Shown here: positions 36,105-46,903 of the stretch, piece by piece
Layout of the letters: each line of letters begins with the position of its first letter
Numbering within the stretch: the first letter of the stretch is position 1
DNA from: Siphonodentalium dalli
Lineage: Eukaryota > Mollusca > Scaphopoda > Gadilida > Siphonodentaliidae
Assembly (NCBI GenBank): GCA_032622095.1
Contig: CP136065.1
Location: 98,835,343-98,899,342, forward strand
DNA length: 64,000 nt
Reading direction: 5' to 3'
The notes under the pieces: model-generated
Told to the model about the DNA's origin: nothing
Seen by the model: only the letters and a program-made list of their open reading frames with translations
Database searches by the model: none
Position numbers and translations under genes: made by a program

Positions 36105-37485
36105 GAACTAGAAGGTGACCCGACTTCGTCCGGGCTTTGACCTTGAATTGACCATTTTGAAGGTCAAGGTCAGGTGGGGTCAAACACCAACACCCCAAAA
36201 ATGGTGGAAATCGGCCCAGCGGATACCGGGAAATCGGCCCAGCGGATACCGAGATACCCTATGCATCAAATTTCGTCCGTAAAAATCCGCCAGTTTAACC
36301 CGATTTGATTTCCACTCAAGTATATAAACGCGCCTCATATACACACGCTCATTAATTATCAAGTTTCAACGTAAAGATAAATTACCAGTCAAATGCATCG
36401 GCCGGTTAAGCGTTAACGTGATCTAACGTTGTGACCTCTAACGACGTCATAGAAGTTACGCATTGTTTTTATCCTGATGGAAGATAGTACCACTTCTTCT
36501 TGATAATTGAGGCAGATAACTAAAACGGATACATATGCATTATATATCGTTGGAAAGAGGAAACACGAAAGATTCTCACAGTGTCATTATTGTGACTGGC
36601 ATTTTATTATTCGCGCTGTTTCGAATCGATTTGTAAGCACCGAACTCAAACGAAAGTCCCGTAACACAGCGTAAAAACAGATTTGACCTCGGCACGTGAA
36701 AAGTTGACCTCGGATCTGAAAATTAATATGCCTATGCCACTTCCCGACCGATAGTATCCTCACATACGAAGTTTCATCGAAATCGGGTCGGCCGTTTTCG
36801 AGTTCATCGCGAACACACAGACACACAGACAGACAGACAGATCTTCCAAAATATATAATAGACTAGAAGGTGACCCGACTTCATCCGGGCTTTGACCTTG
36901 AATTGTCCATTTTGAAGGTCAAGGTCGAGTGGGGTCACGATTTGACCAGTCCAAAAACACTGCCCGGACAAAAGTACCCGACAAACGTGCCCGTCGAAAT
37001 CCATCCGGTTTTACCCGATTTGACCTTGAATTGATCATTTTGAAGGTCAAGGTCTGGTCGGGGTCACGATTGGACCCGTCCAAAACACACAGTGGACAAA
37101 AGTAACCCCACGTATCAAATTTCGTCGAAATCCCATAAAAATTGGCGATTTGACCTTGAAGTTACCCGATTTCAAGGCCAAGGTCACGTCGCACGGGCAA
37201 ATGAATATGCTTATGAGACTCTCCATAAGAAAGTACCCCCACATACCAAGTTTCATCGAAATCCCGTGATATTCGGGCGTTTGACCTTGAAATGACCCGA
37301 TTTCAAGGTCAATGTCACGTCGCACGGACAAATTAATAGGCCCATGCCACCCCCCCCCCCCCCCCCGGCCGAAAATACCCCCACATACCAAGTTTCATCG
37401 ATATCGGGTCGGCCGTTTTCGAGTCCATCGCGAACACACACACAGACACACACACACACATATCTTCCAAAATATATAATAGATG
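36105..37485. repeat. Cluster of TTTGACCTTGAA / AAGGTCAAGGTC repeats
   Basis: CTAGAAGGTGACCCGACTTC starts a block at 36107 and again at 36863. Within each, TTTGACCTTGAA, ACCCGATTT and CAAGGTCAAGGTC recur about every 100 bp. Both blocks end GGGTCGGCCGTTTTCGAGT, CGCGAACACACAGAC and CTTCCAAAATATATAATAGA. This looks like two tandem copies of a non-autonomous element with internal minisatellite. Confidence 0.75.
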
Positions 37486-37659
37486 GTAATGGCTGCAGGT
37501 GGTCTTGCGTCTAGCGGAGATTATATTAGTACAATGTGATATGACTATAATATTGGTTTAAACATACGTATTGCACCAAAGGTTACAATGGATTGGGATA
37601 CAAGTTATAACAACTTAATGAGCACCTTTTCCCAACAAATATTTACATAAATGTTTACT

Positions 37660-38230
37660 CTAGTAAAGCCCATTAAATTGATAGCAGACCACCGCCAGGC
37701 AGTACCCTTAAGCTTACCACCTGGAGGCAGTATCATTTGGAAGCGCGGGAGTTTTGTGGAAGTTTATGTCATTAAGTTATCTTGGGGACGTCTTAGAACT
37801 ATCAATTCTTCCAACGGCAGGTATTCTTAAGATGCGTATCTAAACAAAAAAGTCGATTAACATATCTACACAGGTACTTTGACAAAAATGAGGTTGCCAT
37901 TGGAAAAAAATCATACAAATTTATCAGATTATTTCCGTAAAATATCCACAATGCACTAATATGATATTTTGCAATGCAAATACTTCTTTAATTTGTCTCC
38001 TTTTGTCGCCTATTTGTGTGTTTCATAATTTTATTCAAATATCGTTTCGTTCGTCTGTCCGTTGTGAAACAATGCGAAATGAATATATGCTAAAAACAAA
38101 TAAACCTCACGTGACATTATTAGTAAAAGCAATCGCTATTACTCGAGTAAAGCCCATTAAAATGATAGCAGACCATCGCCAGACAGTACCCTTACCACTT
38201 GCAGACAGTATCATTTGGAAGCGCGGGCCC
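37660..38230. repeat. ~85 bp direct repeats about 480 bp apart
   Basis: GTAAAGCCCATTAAA, GATAGCAGACCA, GCAGTACCCTTA and GCAGTATCATTTGGAAGCGC-like blocks occur at 37664-37747 and 38150-38226 in the same orientation. This could be direct terminal repeats or a simple duplication. Confidence 0.65.
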
Positions 38231-38410
38231 GCTGCGAACTATACCATTGCCAATCTATCGACCTCGACCTCGATTTTGTGATCCAGGGATTTTGTGATCC
38301 AGGGAGTTATTGGCCATCAAAAGATTAATAAATTCGATTCAGTATCTATTGAGAAATACAATTAGTGGACAATCGATGGACGATGAATGTGGAACATCCA
38401 GGTTTTTCGG

Positions 38411-38416
38411 TTTATT
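38411..38416 (-). terminator. Candidate poly(A) signal of gene B
   Basis: An AATAAA hexamer on the minus strand lies about 335 nt beyond the gene B stop codon. It is a more plausible cleavage signal than the hexamer overlapping the last codons. This is a motif match only. Confidence 0.35.
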
Positions 38417-38750
38417 CGTCCGATAGTGAAAATGTTGATAACAGTCTCATGTTATCAGCCAATACAACTTGCTTGTAAAAAATATAGTTGGTCATCTGTG
38501 GTAATAATATGAAATTATCTATAGAAATAACTCACCCATTATATAAATGTCTTTTTTACTTATATATGTTCGCTGGTGAAAATTCGTGATATCTTCTAAA
38601 ATATACCGGCGTGATTGGGGTCCTCTGCTAACGCGTTTACATCGTACCACAATCACTGCTACCTCGCTATACAGGGCCGGTTCACAGGGGATGCTTATAT
38701 ATAACTATGCCATAGTAAATATGGTAGAAAAATAAGAACATTGTCGAAAA

Positions 38751-39098
38751 TCACTTTATTCCACTGAAAAGTTTCCCACTTGACAACTTCGGCAGCTGAA
38801 TGTCAGAATCCGATCGAACGCTTGACATTTCCCTTGGGCTTGACTCCAATTCATCCTCTTTGATGATATCATACCGTGTTGTTAGAGGCGTGAGTGGGTC
38901 CGAATAATAGTTTTGGCCTCCGTCCAATATTTTCAAATTTGAATTGATCGGGACCGCTTTGCTAACTCGTCGGCCGAGCATGTCGCGTACGTCACCGTTA
39001 GACACCTTGGATTCCCGCCTGTGTACGTCGAATATTGAGGTTGCCTCCTTTATATTCATCCTCTTCATGACTGCATTCAGGGCAGGGTTAGTTTTCAT
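38751..39098 (-). CDS. LRRC74A-like: Gene B terminal exon
   Basis: The acceptor CTTTCATAG is followed in phase 0 by 115 codons and a TGA stop. The sequence is polar and charged (MKTNPALNAVMKRM at the start, LPKLSSGKLFSGIK at the end) and rich in Ser and Asp, with no domain I recognise. It probably forms a disordered C-terminal tail. The last codons GGA ATA AAG contain an AATAAA hexamer at 38760-38755, overlapping the coding end. Confidence 0.85.
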   Translation of the reverse strand: MKTNPALNAVMKRMNIKEATSIFDVHRRESKVSNGDVRDMLGRRVSKAVPINSNLKILDGGQNYYSDPLTPLTTRYDIIKEDELESSPREMSSVRSDSDIQLPKLSSGKLFSGIK

Positions 39099-39211
39099 CT
39101 ATGAAAGTGAGGTTGAAGAATTATCTATACACTTACATAATACAATTCTATAGAAAAAGTGTCGACGGCTTGACAAGTGTAGCCTGTTATCGTGAAAATA
39201 TTCACAATACT

Positions 39212-39307
39212 GGATTATTTTGAACGTCGCGTTTTAAGCCCATATAGAGCGTATTTGAGGAAAAATACGCTATATATGGGCATAAAATGCGGCGTTCAAA
39301 ATAATCC
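39212..39307. repeat. 96 bp imperfect palindrome
   Basis: GGATTATTTTGAACG at the left pairs with CGTTCAAAATAATCC at the right, with arms of about 46 bp and a few mismatches. It lies about 115 bp upstream (in transcription) of the gene B terminal exon. GCCCATAT pieces link it to the repeat family at 6080 and 39330. Confidence 0.85.
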
Positions 39308-39960
39308 CGGATATTGCCTATTCCAAAACGAAATAAGCCCATATTGGCACTATTTTATCTACCTTTTTTTCATCTACACGACTTACCAGAAAACGCTCTT
39401 TATAATGTGTTTTCACTGCGGCCTACGCCATTCAACGGATTAACGGATATATCAATATGGCTTATTTCAGAAAACATTAGTCCAATATGAACCTATGTGA
39501 ATATTTGCGTCCAGCGTGAACCTACATATGTATTTGCATGAGGATATGCTGAAAGGTGATATAGTGGCATAACAGTGCACAACAAATTCCAACCCAAGAT
39601 CAAGTTACATCCATATACTCACCAGTAATCATATTTGTATATTACGGACACATATTACACGGCATCTATAAGGCACGACGTTGTGTTTGCAGCTACTTGT
39701 TTTAAAAAGTTTTTTAAAAATATTACAGTTTTAAATTATAATAGGCTTCACTGCATCAATAATGTACCCATGATATATTTCAATTTCCTGATATAGGATA
39801 CATTGGTTTCCGAGATTGAGACAGTTGGTATTACGTATACATGCAGTTGTATATGTTTGGTGTTGTTAGTGATTTAGTCAGTTTAACATCTAACATGCAT
39901 GTATACATGTATGTGTACTATAAGAGATAACCAGCCAAGTGACATCTCGTGATATTATAC

Positions 39961-40099
39961 CTTTTTGCGCATGAGGAGCACCAACTTCCGGCGTATACGG
40001 CCAACTTCAGTGTCTTCAATATCAACTCCCTTGCTTCCGGTCTGATACAACATCTGCGAGAGCTTTCGTCTGTGTTCAGCTTGTCCTGACAATAATTCC
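39961..40099 (-). CDS. LRRC74A-like: Gene B exon: end of EF-hand 2 and basic helix
   Basis: The 139 nt exon is phase 2 in and phase 0 out, with acceptor TTTCATCTCGACAG and donor AAG|GTATAA. It reads (S)ELLSGQAEHRRKLSQM and ends GRIRRKLVLLMRKK. Two other reading frames are partly open here, but only this one continues the EF-hand loop in phase (..EIDYSE). An inner CAG that looks like an acceptor was rejected because it would put a stop codon in frame. Confidence 0.9.
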
Positions 40100-40783
40100 C
40101 TGTCGAGATGAAACAATTTAATGACGGTTCTAGCACCATGGTCGGGATTATGCAGATGTAGCGGATAATCCGATTTGTTTTATCAAGCCCTGCATAAACT
40201 TCATACTAACTACATGTCATGCATTACATCTATGTAGCCAAATACTCACACGAAAGAAGGTAATTAATTATAAACTGACTTTAGATGAAAAAACAAACAC
40301 CTTGAAAAACTTAACTTATCAGGAAAATATCTGACTGAACTTCGCACTATTTTCCATGATATATAATTTAGTATTTATATCCACCTCATATGTTTTAGTA
40401 AGACACGTGTATTATCGGCACGTACAGTGACATACGAGATTAGGACAATCATATCGATGTCGATGCAGGAACTTTTTCAGTTCCGTTAACTACAATTTGT
40501 ATTATGGTGTTCAATTTATGTTGGGTTATTTAGTTTTTCCTGAGATAAACATGGGTCATAAGGGTGGTTGAACGAGCGTGTCAACGTGACAAGACACATT
40601 TAAAATTTAACTATGTGTTTTATTGAAGGTCTCTGTACTTCCTCTTTTGGTTGTAATATGGAAATCAATATTAATTTGTTTAACCCCAGCCATTTCGAGA
40701 TCGTTGTTCCTTGCTGAAATGTGATTATGTGATAAAATGGATCTCAAACTCGTCGCAATTATATACGAAAGTTATGAAAGATA

Positions 40784-41271
40784 CGGGCGGTGTTGGCGGT
40801 GGGTATGCTGTTAAAATATTCAACTCCGTCAAAAACCGCCATAAACAGAAAGAATAGTAAAATATAGACAGACATCGTTCTTACACCAATCAGAAATATG
40901 GCATAAACAGTATGTTATTGTCAATTATGTTTGCAAAAGCAAAAGCAAAAGCAAAAAACGTTACGTTTCCTGGCTTTTGTTTAGATCCGGATATGGTAAA
41001 CACAGAGAGCGTTATTTGTTACGGTTTTCCTGATATGGAAATAATAAAGACCGTTTATATCTTTTGGTGTGATTAACCAATGGAATTGCGCTGTGTTATG
41101 TAAACACAAGCAAAACTTCTACAACATGAGCAGGCTCTTGTTTACGTACACCATCGTACGTCTTGACGCGCTGATTATGTTTGGCATATGAACACAACTA
41201 TACATATTTTAAATTCCTTCTGTTGATGGCGATTTGAACAAATATGAATATTCTGCAATGAACGCCACCCG
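40784..41271. mobile_element. ~0.5 kb TIR element, inverted relative to 60758-61258
   Basis: The ends CGGGCGGTGTTGGCGG and the complement of AACGCCACCCG resemble each other. The interior matches 60758-61258 reverse complemented over its length (for example GATGGCGATTTGAACAAATAT and CTTGTTTACGT). It lies in the gene B intron between exons 42221 and 40099. No coding capacity is seen. Confidence 0.75.
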
Positions 41272-42220
41272 TGCCTTTAACCTCGTCCATTATTTTTTTT
41301 AAAATAGAAAACGTTCAACGTGTGGGTCAATTAACAATCCATAATTGGTGCTGTTAGGTTGCGGTTATTTTGCTGGTCGCATGGTGTGAATCGGTTCACG
41401 GACAGGTGAGTAAAGCAATTTCGAAGAGTATAGCAATGGGGGAAATGTTCGGTTATGTTTTAAATGAGAATAGAAGTGTTAATTTCAAGAACGTTATACA
41501 TGTAGCATGCATGTGACACTAACAATTGACAACATGCATACTGGTACGCCACATAAAGGTATGATTGTGGAGTCGTGGGAACGTATTGCCGAGAGGAAAT
41601 TGTCAATGTTTACAGTAAAGAGCGGCTATTTTAACTTTAGAGCTTATTATAAAAACGTAACGTATGTTCACCGTGTGTGCAACTGTCTGAATATGAACTG
41701 CATAACTATGTTTTAAGTATATTTTCAGCGGTATTCAGAATTGATTGGAAAAAAGGGTCAATAGGAACTTTGTACATCATACAACTGATTCATATAAGTC
41801 AAAATACCATTTATGCACAACGCGTTTTAATTGCAAATTAAAAACAACAATTATACAAATGCAAACACCACAATTCGTGGTGGGGTTTATAAAAGGAGTG
41901 TTTTATGATACTATAATAGTGAAATGTGAGGGAATCTCTGCTCTTTGAGTACTTCTTAGTTCTATATGTACTGGTCACCATCAGAGGGTGAAAAGTTATT
42001 TGCGGCTCGACATGTGACCACCCTCGTGCAGCCAATCAAAAGGAAGGATAATGGGGTAAATGGTGACAATGCCATATATGTCACATAACAATGCCCATCT
42101 AAATGGCTACACTTGTCCTCCAATCCCGTCACCATATTATTTTTGTAATTAAATATGTTTAACTAAATGCCATATATCCTTGGACAAAGACGACCATTCT
42201 CAAGCGTCGCACAAACTTAC

Positions 42221-42306
42221 GAATAATCTATTTCTCCGTCTCCATCTAGATCCAGCTTCTCGATGAGTACGTTCAAACAGTTATCAGTGAGTGGGATATT
42301 GGCCTC
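42221..42306 (-). CDS. LRRC74A-like: Gene B exon: EF-hand 2 (most of the loop)
   Basis: The 86 nt exon is phase 0 in and phase 2 out, with acceptor TCTCCACAG and donor TTC|GTAAGT. It encodes EANIPLTDNCLNVLIEKL followed by the loop start DLDGDGEIDY. The loop is interrupted by the intron at its 11th codon; the next exon supplies the rest of that codon and the position-12 Glu. The 12.9 kb intron upstream of this exon holds the large inverted pair of 2.17 kb elements. Confidence 0.92.
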
Positions 42307-43456
42307 CTGTGGAGAAAACAAACGAGAAAATAAATTAAAGTGAGAGGCATATATAGCATAACCCCGTCTGACTAAATCAGAGACTGCCTAACAGATTCAC
42401 ATTACATGTAGTCTCAAACAAGCATGCATGACCCATTTCGACTTAGAAAATGCATTAAAGAAGTTGTACATAATAACTCCAATTTTAGTGAACAGATGGT
42501 GAAACAAAGTCGAAGAAACGATATGCCACAAGTTACAATAATCGTTATCCGTTGATTCATAATGGGTTATGTTAATTTCAGCACTCTACTTTCTTGCGGT
42601 CGATGTGACAACCACATTTATAATGAACTGAATCTCTTGATTGTTGCAAGAGTTGTTGGCATTTTTTATTTAAAAATGATATTCTATATTTCTAACCCTT
42701 TAATTTCCAGATTTTGCAAAATGTGCCAACGAACCCTTCTATTATGTTATATCGATGTTTCTTAGAAACGTGAGCGGTTACTGTCAGTTGCCAGAGCAGG
42801 AGGTACATCTATCTGTCCGTTGTATTTGCAGTGCAAATGTCCTACAGCGTTCAATGCATTCACAATTCGTCTCTTTTTATCATACTTTAAACATATGCGT
42901 GTCGCAATCCTCTTTTCTTGTCACTTGGTGGCATACAGTCTGGTGTCTTTTGATGTTAAGGACAGACAATAGTTTTTTTAAAGAATTTTTAAGGTCAATA
43001 TCAGACATGCAATGCTAACAAAGTATTGCGTTTTTCCTTGTGAAACAAGGGCATTAAAACTCAACAGATAGACAATAAGTCATCTATCATTGTCAGTCCT
43101 CGTCAAACTATATTACACCTTCAGTCAGGGCATTTCGTTTTTTAGATGACATATCATGCTATTGTTAAGCGTGTACCAAATATGGTGGCCCAATTATCGC
43201 ACTACCCCCATGCTCGATCAATAGGCCATCACTAACCCACATCCACACGTATGTCATCCTAATTAATTTGGGTTCGCTTATTTTGTCGGTGTGTTATGGC
43301 GACCAAATTGCTTAAATTATAGATGTGTTAAATAGCCAGGCTCAGTCACACGTGTGTTAACTTGTAACGTGTGTTTCCGCTGCCAACGGAGATCACAAGA
43401 AACCCACGTGATCGTTTGATCTACTCGTACACAGTCAACCCGTTTAGAAGTTTTGT

Positions 43457-43905
43457 ATGGGAGGCCAAATTAACTTTTAATAATTTTTTGCGCTTAAACG
43501 CAATTTTTTACGCTGAAACAATTATTTACGCACTAATATAATTACGCTTAAGCACAAATAAGTTATTTGCAATAATTGCGCTTAAGCAAAATTAATTGTG
43601 CCTAAGCGAAAATAAGGAAATTGAAAACCATTACCTTACACACCTTGTTGATATTGGCCGAGTCCACGACACATTAGCAATCCAAAATGAGTGGTGTTAA
43701 CTTTTCCCATATCATAGGGAAGATCTATATTGATGGGGAATGAAATGTACATAATTGTGCTTAATCGCATACATTTGAGCTTAAGCGTAAACAAGTATGC
43801 TTAAGCGCAAATAGTTGTGCCTGAGCGCAAAATATTGTGTTTATAGTGCGCAAAATATTTGTGCTTATGGGAAAATAATTATTAAAAGTGAAATTGGCCT
43901 CCCAT
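43457..43905. mobile_element. 449 bp MITE with 8 bp target duplication
   Basis: The ends are ATGGGAGGCCAA and the complement of its partner CCTCCCAT. AGTTTTGT is duplicated exactly at 43449-43456 and 43906-43913. Inverted similarity extends about 30 bp (TTTTAATAATT). The interior is crowded with GCTTAAGCGCAAA-type motifs in both orientations. Eight-base duplications are the hAT signature; no transposase is present. Confidence 0.85.
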
Positions 43906-44711
43906 AGTTTTGTGTCCAACGTGTAGCGTGTGCGATCTTGTAGCGAAGAGGAGTTATGCAAAATATTCTGATAGCCAACTGAGCCCAATGTTCTCGCCAC
44001 CCGACAATTATTTACAAATCTCGCTAGACGTTAGCTGATATCTAAAACGTGCATGTTTGGCGCCGTAAAATCATCTGGCTAATAGGCAGGCAAGCTGAAA
44101 AAGAGAGTTCAGTCCCCTCACTACGCTTTGCATGACCGCAGCCGGAATGTGTATTTTCTTAATTAAATCTAACATTTTTTTATTGAAGTGTTTGTCAGTT
44201 ACAATTCATTGTGGCTTGATCTAGATAATTTTCAAATGAATATGGACAGTTCAGTTTCTCATAATAACGAAGAATGAATTGTAACCTACAAGTCTCAAAT
44301 AAATAAATGAGTGATTTCTTCACATTATGTGTATAGGTGCTGGCAAAGTTATGTCCTGCGTAGCAGGGAACTGAACTCTGCATGGAGCTTGATAGGCAGG
44401 TTGCCAACAGCAAGTTAATTAATCAAAACATTAATCGGGGTGAATATATTTGTCACGGTATGTTGCTTGTTTTTGATAAGGAGAGGATTTATCTTTACTC
44501 CACGACACATTTCAAAAGTGTAACCTTCAGGTACCAATTATCAGTTTATAATATAAGTATATGGAGAAATAAGTAAGTGGTATTGGTCCTAAATATTGTA
44601 TTAATTGAGCACAGCCAAGCTGTAGCATTTAACATCGATCTAATCAGCTGAATTCTGGTCTCTGACTTAGACCACGTCACCACCCTGATTAAATAATCAA
44701 GTCTGGACCTG

Positions 44712-46882
44712 GGCCCTGTTTCATGAAAGCAACTTATGACATAGTTGGGACTTAAGATGGTCTTAAGTTCAAACTTCAGTCATCAGTGCGTTTCACGAAC
44801 AAGGTCTTAACTTAAGATGGTCTTAACTTTGGTCTTAACTTTAAGACTGCTGTGAGGTGTCATAATATAATCTTAACGTTAAGACCCACGTGATAAGTGG
44901 CATATCGATCACAAGTATGGCGGCCTATGTTATTTTGCAAATTACGGAGATATCTGTACATTGTCTGGGTGGGCAATTCGTCGTCTGGTATACAGGGTCG
45001 TGGCTACAGAGTGAGAGGGGGTGTTCGCCTCGAAATGTCCAACTACACCCCCTTAAACAACACCAAATTCTCTTTGGGTTTAAACATTCCAACTGGTACC
45101 TCAAACTTTCCAAAACCAAAGTTTGGAGAGGGCACCCCCCCCCCCCCACCGTATCCCCATAGGGTTAGTTTGGTAAAAACAATTCAGAGCACAGGCTTAT
45201 TATCAGGGACGTGGCGAATGGGGTTTGTGTGTTGTCCACCCCCCCCCCCCCACACACACACACACTTTGATCAAAATGTTTAGCAATTGGAAATGTCATG
45301 CCTGACAACAACATTAATCGTACACTATATATAAGTTTCAATTGTTTTAATTTCTAACTAGTAAAGGAATGTGTTGTTTTAGACAAACAGCAGCAACCGA
45401 AAATCACCAACTGTAGGGGCGTCAGGTTAGAAATTTCGACCTGTTGGAATATTTGAGATACCAATTGGAAAGTTTAAATCCAACGAGTGGGGTGGACATG
45501 GCATTTCGCGAAAATGGAAGTTTGGCCCGCTTCAATTAAGGGGCGGGTGCAGTTGGAAATTGCACAATGTATACCCCCCCCCCCCCGCCCCACATAGACC
45601 AACTAGCCATCCCCGAGCCTCGTCGAATGTAGGATATAGTCAATTATCAGCTGTGTATGTGACCTATAGATAATATATATTATAAAATTGTATTACCCAC
45701 GAATTAAACTTTTGATAAGAATTATGGCCTAGCTCAAAGCTCACAATCTCCTCTATGTTATTCGATATGTGTGTGGGGAGATGGGTTAAAATGAGATCAA
45801 TTAATGTATTGATTCTTTCCTCTTTCCAAATTTCCGTCGGCTGTTTACAAAGCAGATATGTCATATAGGAAAGGTAACACAAACGCTCTTTATCAAAATA
45901 TGTTTTAGAAATAGTGACAATTTTCTATAGAGAATATAATTTTTATTGAGTTTATGCCCACGCCCATATGTCGTGATTTTCAAGGCTGTCCAAATTTTTG
46001 TCATGTTTTTTTTTGCAGGGGTGGGATGACCGCTGTACAGCATACTGTATATATGATATACACACCCGTAACCATGACACCCTTTAATACGAGTGTGCTA
46101 ATGGAAACGTAGTTATATATATCCATGGTATGACAACCGCATAAAACATCTGCATAAAAATAATAAAAAAATGTTACTCTAACAAATATTTTTCATTTCC
46201 CTTTGAATCGAAAAATGACCTATGTGTGTCCTGATGACATCGCCGATTTATTTTGATTATTGCTACACGTAGAGAGCGGTGGTCGATAATACACGAGTTA
46301 TGTCGGCTCACATAAAAAATCGCCGCCTGATCATTGCTCTCAGTGGATTAACTCGGCGTGATTGCATGGTCGCAGTCATGCATCGATCCATATAATTATA
46401 TTGTCTTATTTCTGACACCACCACTCGTCAGTAAACGCAAAGCTCGTCATTTTAAGAGCCTGCGATGTACTCATGTTCGAATTCACATCGTGGAACTCAT
46501 ACAAGTCTAAGATCCATATGCGAATATAAGGCTACTGACTATAGACACTAAGATACATGCGCTGATTCGCCCACCCCACCACAGCCGCTATCCAGCATCC
46601 CTGTAACACAATAATGTCAACGCGGACTCGGCTCTTTCTCGATAACCTCTCAATGCCGTACATAAAGATTGCACAAGCCCACATTTTTTTGTTCCGGACT
46701 GTAGAAAATTGTCGATAACCAGTCTAAATGAGCGGGAACTTAACTTACTACTTAAGTAGGACTTAATCTTGTTTGTGAAACGCGTTCTTGAAACGGAAAA
46801 GTTACATCATAAGATCCACCTTAGATCTTAGATTAAGTCCATCTTAAGATAATCTTATGACCTTGCTTCATGAAACAGACCC
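44712..46882 (+). mobile_element. 2.17 kb TIR element family, copy 2
   Basis: It matches copy 1 end to end with small changes and has the same orientation. The left end is GGCCCTGTTTCATGAA; the right end is TTCATGAAACAGACCC, showing point changes. CTG flanks at 44709-44711 and 46883-46885. Subterminal TTAAGAT repeats and poly-C/CA tracts (45136, 45240) are conserved. It lies in the gene B intron between exons 55163 and 42306. Confidence 0.88.
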
Positions 46883-46903
46883 CTGGTCTCGAGAAACTAC
46901 TTG

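Noticed and set aside
39918-40139. Minus-strand frame reading LNTDESSRRCCIRPEAREL
   Set aside because: Wrong frame of the gene B exon at 40099-39961; only the EHRRKLSQML frame continues the EF-hand in phase.
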